From NCBI RefSeq assembly GCF_037963835.1, contig NZ_CP150145.1, positions 3,472,001-3,536,000 on the forward strand: a stretch of DNA of 64,000 nucleotides, written 5' to 3'. The notes under the pieces are model-generated. The model was not told where the DNA came from. It did no database searches and worked only from the letters and a program-made list of their open reading frames with translations. The translations under genes and the position numbers were made by a program. Within the stretch, counting starts at the first letter, position 1. Each line of letters starts with the position of its first letter. Origin of the DNA: Paenibacillus sp. FSL H8-0332 (lineage in GTDB: Bacteria > Bacillota > Bacilli > Paenibacillales > Paenibacillaceae). This document shows, piece by piece, positions 51,548 through 60,570 of this stretch.

Positions 51548-52480
51548 ATGAGCGGATTTATCCTCAAAAGGACACTGCCGGCAGTTCCGCTGCTTATCAT
51601 CATTTCGTTTCTGACCTTTGCTCTGAATCATCTGTCGCCTCTGGAACCGGCTGAGGTTGTTCTGCGGTCACAGGGAGTACCTCAAATTACCGAAGCGTTA
51701 ATCGCAGAGACCAAAATAGCACTGGGCATGGACCGGCCGTTTCTGATCCGGTATTTCGATTGGCTGGGCTCCTGCTTCCGGCTGGATTTCGGCGAATCCT
51801 ATATAACAGGAACTCCGGTGTGGTCCCTGCTCGGGCCGGCCTTTCTGAATACGCTGAAATTGACGATGGTATCAGTCGTTGCGATTCTGGCGTTGTCTGT
51901 TGGACTCGGAATCCTCTGTGCTTTGAAAGAAGGCCGGCTGCTGGATCGTTCAGTACGCGGAATTTCCTTCTTCCTGACTTCCATGCCGTCCGCATGGCTT
52001 GCAGCAATGATGATCTGGTATTTCTCTGTCAAGCTGGACTGGCTGCCGACCAGCGGCATGGATTCCTTAGCAGGGTACATCCTGCCGGTGATCATACTGA
52101 CCGTCAGTTATGCCGGAATCTACTTCCGTATAGTCCGAAGCTCCATGTTGAGCCAGTTATATGAGGATTACACGCTATATGCCAGGGCTTGCGGGCTGCC
52201 TGAACGGAAAATTACGATGCGTATGTTAAAGAACTCCATGCAGGTCGCCGTATCCGTGTTCTGCATGGCCGTGCCCATTATTCTGGGAAGCACAGTGGTC
52301 GTGGAAAGTATCTTCGCCTGGCCGGGACTTGGAACATTGACCGTGAATTCAATCCTGGGCCGGGATTTTCCGGTCATTCAGGCTTATGTTCTAGTTCTGG
52401 CTGCCTCCTTCGTGCTGTTCAACACCTTGTCAGATCTCATTAATGCAGCATTGAATCCCAGATTGAGGAAGGAGTTCTAA
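51548..52480 (+). CDS. cntB: Metallophore ABC transporter permease 1
   Basis: 310 aa, NikB/DppB type: six TM segments, 'TLPAVPLLIIISFLTFALNHLSPLEPAEVVLRSQGVP' at the start, EAA loop 'DYTLYARACGLPERKITMRMLKNSMQVAVSVFCMAVPIILGSTVVVESIFAWPGLGTL'. Start ATG 51548 after GATGGAAGGGGAAG; stop abuts the next gene with no gap. Confidence 0.93.
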   Translation: MSGFILKRTLPAVPLLIIISFLTFALNHLSPLEPAEVVLRSQGVPQITEALIAETKIALGMDRPFLIRYFDWLGSCFRLDFGESYITGTPVWSLLGPAFLNTLKLTMVSVVAILALSVGLGILCALKEGRLLDRSVRGISFFLTSMPSAWLAAMMIWYFSVKLDWLPTSGMDSLAGYILPVIILTVSYAGIYFRIVRSSMLSQLYEDYTLYARACGLPERKITMRMLKNSMQVAVSVFCMAVPIILGSTVVVESIFAWPGLGTLTVNSILGRDFPVIQAYVLVLAASFVLFNTLSDLINAALNPRLRKEF

Positions 52481-53374
52481 ATGACTGTATTTCATAAAAT
52501 GTGGAGCGACAAGCTGGCCGCCTTGTCTCTAACGGTCACCGCACTGGTCGCAATCATTGGAATGTGTGCGCCCTGGTTCGCACCCCATAGCCCGGAACAA
52601 GTCCATATGGAGCTGCGTTATGCTTCACCGTCCTGGCAGTACCTGCTGGGCAACGATCATCTGGGACGCTGTGTATTGTCCAGATTAATTTACGGAATCC
52701 GTCCCAGTGTCCTCTGGGTGTTTGTGGCGCTGGCGGTATCTGCGGCCTTTGGGGGCCTTCTCGGATTCCTGGCCGGCTATTTCAGGGGCAAGACGGATAA
52801 CATCATCATGAGAGTCTGCGATATCATGCTCTCCTTTCCCGGTTATGTGATGTCGCTGGCTGTAGTCGGTATACTGGGACCGGGAATCCAGAACATTCTG
52901 ATTGCCTTCGTCATTATGAAATGGGCCTGGTTTGCACGCGTCATCCGCACCTCGGTCATGCAGTATGCCGATGCTGATTATGTAAGATTCGCTAAGGCGC
53001 TTGGAATGGGCAATCTTGCCATCATCATGAAGCAAGTTCTGCCGGTAGCGCTGCCGGATATTGCGGTGATCTCCAGTAGCGCATTCGGCACCATGATCCT
53101 GCAAATCTCCGGCTTGTCCTTTCTCGGATTAGGCATTCAAGCCCCTCATGCAGAGTGGGGAATGATGCTGAATGAGGCCAGAGGGGTAATGTTCTCCCGG
53201 CCGGAGCTTATGCTGGCCCCTGGACTGGCTATCGTTATCGTAGTTTCGGCGGTTAATTTCTGCTCGGATGCGCTGCAAGCGGCACTCGATCCTAAATTAC
53301 AAAGGAAAACCCGCAAATTCCCGCGCAGGCTGGCAATGTTCTCCGCCAAAACCAAAGGGGAAGAGGTGGCATAA
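52481..53374 (+). CDS. cntC: Metallophore ABC transporter permease 2
   Basis: 297 aa, NikC/DppC type: N-terminal TM 'KLAALSLTVTALVAIIGMCAPWFAPHSPEQV', 'YLLGNDHLGRCVLSRLIYGIRPSVLW' (the GTDxxGRD-like signature), EAA loop 'DYVRFAKALGMGNLAIIMKQVLPVALPDIAVI'. The last 25 residues are basic. Begins directly after the cntB stop. Pairs with CntB in the membrane. Confidence 0.93.
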   Translation: MTVFHKMWSDKLAALSLTVTALVAIIGMCAPWFAPHSPEQVHMELRYASPSWQYLLGNDHLGRCVLSRLIYGIRPSVLWVFVALAVSAAFGGLLGFLAGYFRGKTDNIIMRVCDIMLSFPGYVMSLAVVGILGPGIQNILIAFVIMKWAWFARVIRTSVMQYADADYVRFAKALGMGNLAIIMKQVLPVALPDIAVISSSAFGTMILQISGLSFLGLGIQAPHAEWGMMLNEARGVMFSRPELMLAPGLAIVIVVSAVNFCSDALQAALDPKLQRKTRKFPRRLAMFSAKTKGEEVA

Positions 53375-53379
53375 ATTCT

Positions 53380-54201
53380 ATGAATACGCTGGAGGTTTCG
53401 AATTTACGGATATGGGACAACCTGACCGGCACAATAATCGTTTCGGATAGCTCCTTCCAGGTTAGACAAGAGAGCTGTCTCGCTATTGTAGGGGAGAGCG
53501 GCAGCGGAAAGTCTGTCACCTGCCGGGCAATCATGAGGTTGAACAAATCCAATATTCATCAATCAGGGAGTATGCGCCTGAACGGGGTTAATCTCGCTGA
53601 GCTTTCCGAAGCGGAAATGCGCAAGCAAAGAGGCAGGCAGCTGTGTCTGATTATGCAGAACGGCATGCGAGCCTTCGACCCTTCAAGCGTAGTCGGCCGT
53701 CATTTCAAAGAGACACTGCAACAGCACTACGGCTGGAACCCGAGTGAGATCACGTCCAGGATGGCCCAAGCAATGGAGAGCGTCATGCTTAAAGATCCGG
53801 TTGCCCTCATGAATAAATACCCGCACCAGCTTTCCGGGGGGATGCTGCAGCGGATGATGATTGCGCTTGCGATTGTTCTTGAGCCCACGCTGATTATCGC
53901 CGATGAGCCTACGTCCGCCCTGGACACCCTTTCACAATTTGAAGTGATGGAACAGCTGATTTCCTTACGGGCAAACACAGGCTGCTCCATGATCTTTGTG
54001 TCACATGATTTAGGCATAGTGAAGCAGATTGCTGACGACATTGTGGTCATGAAGGACGGCGAGATTCTGGAGAGCGGAAGTGCAGCTGATATCTTTTCGA
54101 ATACCCGACATGAATATACCAGGCATCTAATAGAAGCAAAGCAGGTGCTGAACCGGCATTTTAGCAGCAGGATGGGGGGCTTAGACCTTGTTGACCGTTG
54201 A
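53380..54201 (+). CDS. cntD: Metallophore ABC transporter ATPase 1
   Basis: 273 aa. Walker A 'GESGSGKSVT', signature 'LSGGMLQRMMIALAI', Walker B 'LIIADEPTSALD', H-loop 'SHDLG'. NikD/DppD family. It overlaps the next gene by 14 nt. Energises uptake of the metal-opine complex with CntF. Confidence 0.93.
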   Translation: MNTLEVSNLRIWDNLTGTIIVSDSSFQVRQESCLAIVGESGSGKSVTCRAIMRLNKSNIHQSGSMRLNGVNLAELSEAEMRKQRGRQLCLIMQNGMRAFDPSSVVGRHFKETLQQHYGWNPSEITSRMAQAMESVMLKDPVALMNKYPHQLSGGMLQRMMIALAIVLEPTLIIADEPTSALDTLSQFEVMEQLISLRANTGCSMIFVSHDLGIVKQIADDIVVMKDGEILESGSAADIFSNTRHEYTRHLIEAKQVLNRHFSSRMGGLDLVDR

Positions 54202-54991
54202 TCAGGTGGAGAAATCCTATACAGGCGGGGGATTGTTCTCCCGCACAAGCAAGAAGGTATTACACAATATCAGCTTTGCATTAGAAGCAGGCGAGGTATT
54301 AGGAATTATTGGCGAAAGCGGGAGCGGTAAGTCTACCCTGGGGCGTTTGCTGCTTGGCATTGAGAAGCCTGAGCGCGGGACCATACAATTCGAAGGAATA
54401 AGCATAGGTGAACGGGCAGGCAGAAGGGGAAAGATCAGCGCGGTATTCCAGGATTATACTTCTTCGATTCATCCCTATTATACTGTTGAGAAAGCCTTGG
54501 CTGAACCCCTTAAGCTGTCAGGGCAGAAAGGCAGGGAAGTCGAAGAGAGAATTGACCTCCTGCTGCGTCAGGTGGGGCTGGACTCTTCTTACCGCAAGAA
54601 ATATCCCCATGAACTGTCTGGAGGTGAAGCACAGCGGGTGTGTATTGCCAGAGCCGTTTCGACGGAGCCACAATGCATTCTGCTGGATGAAGCAGTCAGC
54701 TCACTTGATGCTTCCGTTCAATTTCAGGTGCTTGAACTGCTTAAAAAGCTGAAGGAATCGTACGGGATGAGCTATATCTTCATCACCCACGATATCCAGG
54801 CAGCAGTCTATCTGTGTGACCGGCTGATGTTTGTCCGTAACGGACAAATTGAGGAGATCGTATCTGCCCACCAATTAACCGATGTCCGTTCAGAATATTC
54901 CAAAGACATGCTTCGGATGGCTTTACGCTTAGCCGGCCCAGGTGAAGACCGCAGCGTTGACCTTGAGAACCGGAAGGAGAGAATACTGTGA
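54188..54991 (+). CDS. cntF: Metallophore ABC transporter ATPase 2
   Basis: 267 aa from TTG 54188 (another TTG is next in frame). Walker A 'GESGSGKST', signature 'LSGGEAQRVCIARA', Walker B 'CILLDEAVSSLD' with Ala instead of Pro after the Glu, H-loop 'THDIQ'. NikE/DppF family. Overlaps cntD and cntE. Confidence 0.93.
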   Translation: MLTVDQVEKSYTGGGLFSRTSKKVLHNISFALEAGEVLGIIGESGSGKSTLGRLLLGIEKPERGTIQFEGISIGERAGRRGKISAVFQDYTSSIHPYYTVEKALAEPLKLSGQKGREVEERIDLLLRQVGLDSSYRKKYPHELSGGEAQRVCIARAVSTEPQCILLDEAVSSLDASVQFQVLELLKKLKESYGMSYIFITHDIQAAVYLCDRLMFVRNGQIEEIVSAHQLTDVRSEYSKDMLRMALRLAGPGEDRSVDLENRKERIL

Positions 54992-56169
54992 AGGGAGCCC
55001 TGTCCTGGCCCTTTCTGCGCCTGTATCTATTGACCCTTTTATACTTCAGTGCCAACTCTATTCTTAATGTAATCATCCCTCTTAAGGGAGAGTCCCTGGG
55101 CGCCAGTAACTCAACCATTGGCCTTGTTATGGGAGCCTATTTGTTTACGACGATGTTTCTGCGGCCCTGGGCCGGCCAGTGGATCCAACAGCTGGGTCCG
55201 GTTAAAGTGCTGCGTGTTATTTTGGTGATCAACGCATTAGCCTTGTCCCTATATACATTCACCGGATTAGGCGGATATTTCATCGCCCGGATGCTGCAAG
55301 GGGCCTGTACGGCTTTCTTCTCCATGTCGCTGCAGCTGGGCATAATTGATGCCTTACCGCAGAAAGACCGCTCACAAGGCATCTCCATGTATTCGCTTTG
55401 TGCATCGATGCCCGGCGTAATAGGTCCTTTACTGGCTATAAATATCTGGGAAACCGGGCAAATGAGTGTTTTTACAATAACACTTATCGGAATGGCTGTC
55501 CTTACTGGAGCTGTAGGCTTCAGTGCCACGATGAAGACGGAGGCGGATAACCGGCCGGCCGCTCAGAGAACCGGCATGCGGGGTTCGTTTACCCAACTGT
55601 TCACGAATCCACATTTATTCCGCTGCAGTATACTAATGCTGGTATCCTCCATTGTGTTTGGTGCAGTCACAACCTTTATACCTTTGTATGCAGCTCAGGT
55701 TAATCATGGCAGTGCAGCCGTATATTTGATGCTGCAGGCGGCGATGATTGTCGCGGCACGGTTTTTTTTGCGGACAAAGATTCCCTCGGACGGACGATGG
55801 CATCCAGTGTTTGTAACTTGGATTATACTCGCACTCACGGCGGCGTCCTTATGCACGGGGCTATCTATTATCGGAGGATTTGCAGTCTTTTATAGCGGCG
55901 CTTTATTAATGGGATTAGCCCAGGCCATGCTTTACCCGACCTTAACAACTTATTTGACGTTCGTGCTTCCGGAGAATAACCGGAATGTGCTGATCGGTTT
56001 ATTTATTGCTATGGCTGATCTCGGCGTATCGCTGAGCGGAGTGATTATGGGTCCGGTTGCCGATTTATTATCCTATACCTGGGTGTACCTTATTTGTTCA
56101 TTCTTGGGAGGCACGTTATTATTCTTTATCTATAAACAGCAAGGTGAAAGATTCAGAAGCTCTGGTTAA
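54988..56169 (+). CDS. cntE: MFS exporter of the opine metallophore
   Basis: 393 aa, 12 predicted TM segments, MFS_1 family. Motif A-like region 'LRPWAGQWIQQLGPVKVLRVILVINAL' and 'FIARMLQGACTAFFSMSLQLGIIDALPQKDRSQGISMY' resemble CntE, which exports staphylopine. Start ATG (GTG also possible) 54988 overlaps the end of cntF. It ends the operon; a terminator follows 45 nt later. Confidence 0.88.
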   Translation: MKGALSWPFLRLYLLTLLYFSANSILNVIIPLKGESLGASNSTIGLVMGAYLFTTMFLRPWAGQWIQQLGPVKVLRVILVINALALSLYTFTGLGGYFIARMLQGACTAFFSMSLQLGIIDALPQKDRSQGISMYSLCASMPGVIGPLLAINIWETGQMSVFTITLIGMAVLTGAVGFSATMKTEADNRPAAQRTGMRGSFTQLFTNPHLFRCSILMLVSSIVFGAVTTFIPLYAAQVNHGSAAVYLMLQAAMIVAARFFLRTKIPSDGRWHPVFVTWIILALTAASLCTGLSIIGGFAVFYSGALLMGLAQAMLYPTLTTYLTFVLPENNRNVLIGLFIAMADLGVSLSGVIMGPVADLLSYTWVYLICSFLGGTLLFFIYKQQGERFRSSG

Positions 56170-56213
56170 CGGAGTAATCACTGTGACTGCTAGCCATAGG
56201 TGGCATCTAAAAG

Positions 56214-56243
56214 AGGCTGTCCCAAAAGGCAGCCTTGGTTTTT
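56214..56243 (+). terminator. Terminator of the cnt operon
   Basis: AGGCTG (56214-56219) pairs with CAGCCT (56230-56235) around a 10-nt loop and is followed by TGG and a run of seven T. The sequence GAGGCTGTCCCAAAAGGC resembles ends of some insertion sequences, but no transposase is present. Confidence 0.65.
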
Positions 56244-56521
56244 TTGAGTATGATCAACGTGTGTGCTTGGGTGGACGCTCCGAGAACGGACCGTTGTTTG
56301 GGTCGCTGCGCTCTCCAGATTTTACCATTCCCCTTAGCGGTGAAAATCCGGAGACCAAGGCGACAGCTATCGCTTTTACACAATCGTTCCGTTCTCTCCA
56401 CTGTTTAAGCGGGATACGGATACACAATCTTTAACAAAAATATAAAAAAAGAAATCGCCTTTTTGGTAAAATGGAAGTACCACCAACTTTTGGGGCAAGC
56501 CCCTTTGTCAGGTAGATGGCA
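56244..56521. other. Non-coding interval between convergent operons
   Basis: About 280 bp with no supportable gene. It includes a G+C-rich stretch (56270-56330, 'CCGTTGTTTGGGTCGCTGCG' and neighbours) that looks like a conserved intergenic repeat of Paenibacillus genomes, then an A/T-rich part (56430-56460). No clear promoter. A strong terminator for the leftward operon was not found, only short A/T-rich stems. Confidence 0.5.
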
Positions 56522-58159
56522 TTACTTCATCAGCTCAACCTTAGTAATGTCCACGCTGGTAGGTTGTCCATTGAAGCTGTAAGAATTAATCTTTTTACTA
56601 TTGTAAACCGCAAGCTCTTTCACGAAGGAGATCGGAAGGAAGATCGCTTGATTATGAATTTCCTTCAGAATGAAATCGTAGGTTTCCTGGATTTTTGTAT
56701 CATCAGACATACTATATAACGATTGGATAATTTGGTCACCATCAGGAACGAGAGAGAGTGCCTGAGCTGCAAAATTATCTACTTTTAGAGAAGCATTCAT
56801 ATTACTGATGAAAGTATAAGGATCATAGGTAAGACCGTACGTCTGGTTCAGAATAATAGTGAAATCATTCTTCATCGTTTCTGCATAATAAGCCATTCTG
56901 TCCATACCTGTAACCTTAACCTCCATACCCAGCTCCTTGAACTGCGAGGTAAGCGCCAAGGCCAAATCGTCCATAAGAGAAGAGCCGGTTGTATACAGAA
57001 TCGAACCCATTAGCGGGACACCCTTCTTCTCGCGGATTCCGTCACCGTCCTGATCGACCCAGCCGGATTGTTCCAAAAGAGAAATGGCTTTCTCTTTATC
57101 ATAATCATAAGGAGATAATTCAACATTCGTATATGGCATAGACTGGTCGAATACTCTGTCTGCCTTCACCTCAATTCCGGAGAAAAGACTCTCGCTCAGT
57201 CTTTGCTTGTCGATCCCGTAACTAGCCGCTTGACGGACATTCAGATCATCAAAAGGAGCTTGAGAAGTATTGAACCCGAGCAAGCGAGTGTAGGACACGG
57301 CATCAGAGGTTATGGCTCCATAGCCGTCTGCTGCTTTCATCTCATTGTATGCGTCATAGGAAATCTTGTCCGCCCCTACGATTAGATCTACCTGGCCGCT
57401 GCGCAATGCGAGCAGCTTCGCATCATTATCAGCAATGACCTTCACATGGAATTGATCAACTTCCGGCTCCGTCCCCCAATACTCAGGATTCTTCACGAAG
57501 GTATACGTTGTGCCATCCGTATCGTCGGAGTACATGTAAGGGCCTGTCCCCAAAGTGGCCGTCTGCAATCTATCGTCAAGTGTACCATCTTCCTTGAAAG
57601 CGTTAGGAGAGACCATAGCCATCGGATTGATCATCGTTAAGTCTTTGAGCACCCCGTAATAAGCATTCTTCAAATGTATCTCTACCGTAAGCGGATCTAC
57701 TGCAACTATCTTGTCAAGTAGCGTACTGGTTGTTCCATAAGATCCATTATAGCTTCCCAGCAGGACAGGGATGGCCTCCAGATTTTTCTTCACGGCTTCA
57801 GCGTTAAACGCTGCTCCATCGGAGAATTTAACATTGTCTTTCAGGTGAAAGGTGTATACCCGCCCATCTGTTGAGATGTCCCAGGATTCTGCGAGACCAG
57901 GCGTGAATGTACCATCTTCGTAATTCACCAGGGTCTCATAAAAATTGACTGCATAATACATAATTCCGTAGTTGGTACTGCGTTCCGGAGTCATGACCGG
58001 GTAGAACCCGTTGGAGAAGTCCCAACTCTCTGTAAGTGTGATTTCACTGGTTGCCGGAGTATTCGCTTCAGTATCGGCAGAAGAGCTGCAAGCTCCGAGA
58101 ATAGCAGTAAGTATGACCATTGACAATATAACCGGTATTCTTTTTTTAAACATGTTCAT
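56522..58159 (-). CDS. Solute-binding lipoprotein, family 5 (NikA/OppA type)
   Basis: 545 aa, minus strand. Lipobox LGAC (Cys24). 'LTESWDFSNGFYPVMTPERSTNYGIMYYAVNFYETLVNYEDGTFTPGLAESWDISTDGRVYTFHLKDNVKF' is the family 5 N-terminal lobe. It is the last gene of a five-gene importer whose Zur-like box (61566) implies zinc control. It is distinct from CntA in the N-terminal ligand region. Substrate could be a nickel, zinc or other metal-chelate, or an opine of another type. Confidence 0.9.
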   Translation of the reverse strand: MNMFKKRIPVILSMVILTAILGACSSSADTEANTPATSEITLTESWDFSNGFYPVMTPERSTNYGIMYYAVNFYETLVNYEDGTFTPGLAESWDISTDGRVYTFHLKDNVKFSDGAAFNAEAVKKNLEAIPVLLGSYNGSYGTTSTLLDKIVAVDPLTVEIHLKNAYYGVLKDLTMINPMAMVSPNAFKEDGTLDDRLQTATLGTGPYMYSDDTDGTTYTFVKNPEYWGTEPEVDQFHVKVIADNDAKLLALRSGQVDLIVGADKISYDAYNEMKAADGYGAITSDAVSYTRLLGFNTSQAPFDDLNVRQAASYGIDKQRLSESLFSGIEVKADRVFDQSMPYTNVELSPYDYDKEKAISLLEQSGWVDQDGDGIREKKGVPLMGSILYTTGSSLMDDLALALTSQFKELGMEVKVTGMDRMAYYAETMKNDFTIILNQTYGLTYDPYTFISNMNASLKVDNFAAQALSLVPDGDQIIQSLYSMSDDTKIQETYDFILKEIHNQAIFLPISFVKELAVYNSKKINSYSFNGQPTSVDITKVELMK

Positions 58160-58175
58160 TCCCCTTTAGTTATGT

Positions 58176-58961
58176 TCATTGGATGTGATGTGATTGAAGC
58201 GGAAGTGCGGCTATAAGCATTTTAGAATATTCATGCTGAAAATCATCATACGAAGCCGCATTGTTAAGCTGCTCCACAATCGAACCCTCTTTCATGACCA
58301 GGATATTACTGGAGAGATATAACGCTACATCAATATCATGGGTGATGAAGAGAAAGGTGCTTTTTTCTTCTTCTTTTAGCCGCACGATCAAATCAAGAAT
58401 TTGCTTTCTGACTGTGACATCAAGCCCGCTGACAGATTCATCAAAAATGATGAACTTCGGAGATATGCTTATCGCCCGCGCGATACAGGCACGCTTCTGT
58501 TGACCCCCGCTTAGCTCATGTGGGAGGCGAGTCAGAAGAGCTTCAGGCAAGCCAACCTTGTAGGCCAGTTTTTGTATTCGTTCAAGCTCCCTTGGAGTAT
58601 CCTGCGGACTCAGGCAGCGAAGAGGTTCAGCGATCGAATGATATATCGTCCGTCTTGGGTCGAGAGCGCTTTGAGAATTCTGCAGCACCAGCTGGAATTC
58701 CGAGCGTTTCCTCCGAAGCGCCTCACCCTTCAATGTAGCTAAATTAATCTCATCCAGCCAGATTTCTCCACTCGTCGCCGTTTCTATTCCCGCAAGCATT
58801 TTTGCCAAAGTGCTTTTGCCGCTGCCGCTCTCGCCAATCAGTGCATATCCGGTGTCATCCTGAAGAGTGAGTGAGATATGATTGACGGCATCGACAACGA
58901 TTCGCTTCCTTGATTTATCTTTGACAGTGTACTGCTTATGCAGGTTACGGATAGTAATCAC
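58176..58961 (-). CDS. Importer ATPase (NikE/OppF type)
   Basis: 261 aa, minus strand. Walker A 'GESGSGKST', signature 'LSGGQQKRACIARA', Walker B 'FIIFDESVSGLD' (Ser in place of Pro), H-loop 'THDID'. Overlaps the preceding ATPase gene by 4 nt (58958-58961). Powers the importer with its partner. Confidence 0.92.
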   Translation of the reverse strand: MITIRNLHKQYTVKDKSRKRIVVDAVNHISLTLQDDTGYALIGESGSGKSTLAKMLAGIETATSGEIWLDEINLATLKGEALRRKRSEFQLVLQNSQSALDPRRTIYHSIAEPLRCLSPQDTPRELERIQKLAYKVGLPEALLTRLPHELSGGQQKRACIARAISISPKFIIFDESVSGLDVTVRKQILDLIVRLKEEEKSTFLFITHDIDVALYLSSNILVMKEGSIVEQLNNAASYDDFQHEYSKMLIAALPLQSHHIQ

Positions 58962-59749
58962 AGTTTCACCTCCCTTTTCAGCAGACTAGCCTGTAGCAGT
59001 TCCTGAGTATACGGATTCCTGGGGGAGGTGAAGACCTTATGGATTGTGCCGGTTTCGATAATCAATCCTTCCTTCATTACGATGACCTCATCTGCCAGTC
59101 TGGCGGCTACTCCGAAATCATGGGTAACCAGAATCAGGCCGATCCCACTTTGCTTGATGCTGTCAAGCTCATCCAGAACGATCCCCTGGTTGCGGACATC
59201 CAGTGCCGTGGTTGCCTCGTCAGCAATAATAATTTCCGGTTCAAGGATTAGTGACAAGGCAATGATGATACGCTGCAGCATGCCGCCGCTTAAAGTATGC
59301 GGATAACTGTTCATCAGTTGTTCACAGCGTGAGAGGTTAAGCTTCTCCAGAGCAGCAAGCCCGAGCGCATAAGCCTCCGCTTTGGTCATCTTCTGGTGGA
59401 CCTGAAGAGTTTCGATGATTTGTGCACCGATTTTGGAAGCCGGATCAAATGCAGTCATAGGGTTCTGGACAATCATCGCCATTTTGCTGCCACACAGGGA
59501 ACGAAGCAGACGTTCCTCCAGACCGATAAGTTCAGTTCCACGGTAACGGATGCTACCCGATATATTGAACATTTTATGATTGAGCAGACCCATGATCGCT
59601 TTACAGGTCATACTTTTGCCGCTTCCGCTCTCCCCGACAATTGCAAGAGTAGAGCCTTGCTTCAAGCTGAAGCTGGAATGCTTAACAATTGGCTGTTGAG
59701 TGCCTCTGAGTTCAACAGCAAGGTCCCGAACTTCTAGCAGAGTAGTCAT
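58958..59749 (-). CDS. Importer ATPase (NikD/OppD type)
   Basis: 263 aa, minus strand. Walker A 'GESGSGKSMT', signature 'LSGGMLQRIIIALSL', Walker B 'IIIADEATTALD', H-loop 'THDFG'. Overlaps the permease gene by 4 nt (59746-59749). Same layout as cntD, so the whole operon parallels cntABCDF without the biosynthesis genes. Confidence 0.92.
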   Translation of the reverse strand: MTTLLEVRDLAVELRGTQQPIVKHSSFSLKQGSTLAIVGESGSGKSMTCKAIMGLLNHKMFNISGSIRYRGTELIGLEERLLRSLCGSKMAMIVQNPMTAFDPASKIGAQIIETLQVHQKMTKAEAYALGLAALEKLNLSRCEQLMNSYPHTLSGGMLQRIIIALSLILEPEIIIADEATTALDVRNQGIVLDELDSIKQSGIGLILVTHDFGVAARLADEVIVMKEGLIIETGTIHKVFTSPRNPYTQELLQASLLKREVKL

Positions 59750-60570
59750 TCGCCTGCCCCCTCTGGTGTGGTAATGTCTCTAAGTGCCTCCCCGAAGAGA
59801 TTGAAGCCTGCCGCTGCCAGCAGTACGCACAAGCCCGGATACAGGAGAAGCAAGGGGTGAGAATAGACGCTTGATCTTGCTTCGCTGAGCATGGCCCCCC
59901 ATTCCGGTGTGCCGGCTGGAAAGCCTAGTCCAAGGAAAGAAAAGCTGGATACCATCAGAATCAGCGAAGCGATTCCAGTGCTTAAGTAGACGATGAACTG
60001 CGGGAATATATTCGGAATCACATGATGAAAAATGATCCGTGCATCGCTGCACCCGGCAATTCTGGAAGCTGTGATATAATCCTTACTCATCTCCATACCC
60101 GCATAAGTCCGCACAATTTTGGCGAACCACACCCACATGGAGAATAATATTGCCAAGAGGATATTGCTGATTCCTTCACCCAATGCACCCACCAGCGACA
60201 TTACAACGACCAGAGGCGGGAAGGCCATGAAGATGTCGCAGATGATCAAAAAGCACTGTTCCACCTTCCCGCCTATATATGCGGCTGCCGTTCCGAGAAC
60301 AATGCCAATACCACCCAGCAGAAGCATCATTGGTACGGCTATACCAAGGGAATAACGTGCTCCATACAAGAGCCTTGAGAATACGCACCTTCCAAGCTGG
60401 TCAGTTCCAAGAGGATACGCTGAGCTGGCCGGTAAATATTTATGAAGCACATCAATTCGATTGGGATCATGCGGAGAGAGCAACGGCGCTGCTGCTGCAG
60501 CCAGAGTCAGTGCGATTATAATGGTTATGCCCAGCAGCGCCTGCTTATTTGTGAACGTACGCTTTATCAT
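59746..60570 (-). CDS. Importer permease (NikC type)
   Basis: 274 aa from ATG at 60570, where the next permease stop overlaps it (ATGA); a longer frame upstream has no ribosome site. TM at 'LLGITIIIALTLAAAAAPLLSP', signature 'YPLGTDQLGRCVFSRLLYGARYSLG', EAA loop 'DYITASRIAGCSDARIIFHHVIPNIFPQFIVYLST'. Pairs with the NikB-type permease. Confidence 0.92.
   Translation of the reverse strand: MIKRTFTNKQALLGITIIIALTLAAAAAPLLSPHDPNRIDVLHKYLPASSAYPLGTDQLGRCVFSRLLYGARYSLGIAVPMMLLLGGIGIVLGTAAAYIGGKVEQCFLIICDIFMAFPPLVVVMSLVGALGEGISNILLAILFSMWVWFAKIVRTYAGMEMSKDYITASRIAGCSDARIIFHHVIPNIFPQFIVYLSTGIASLILMVSSFSFLGLGFPAGTPEWGAMLSEARSSVYSHPLLLLYPGLCVLLAAAGFNLFGEALRDITTPEGAGE

Noticed and set aside
56205-56243. 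Possible insertion-sequence end
   Set aside because: No transposase, no matching inverted end and no target duplication in the window; it works well as a terminator.
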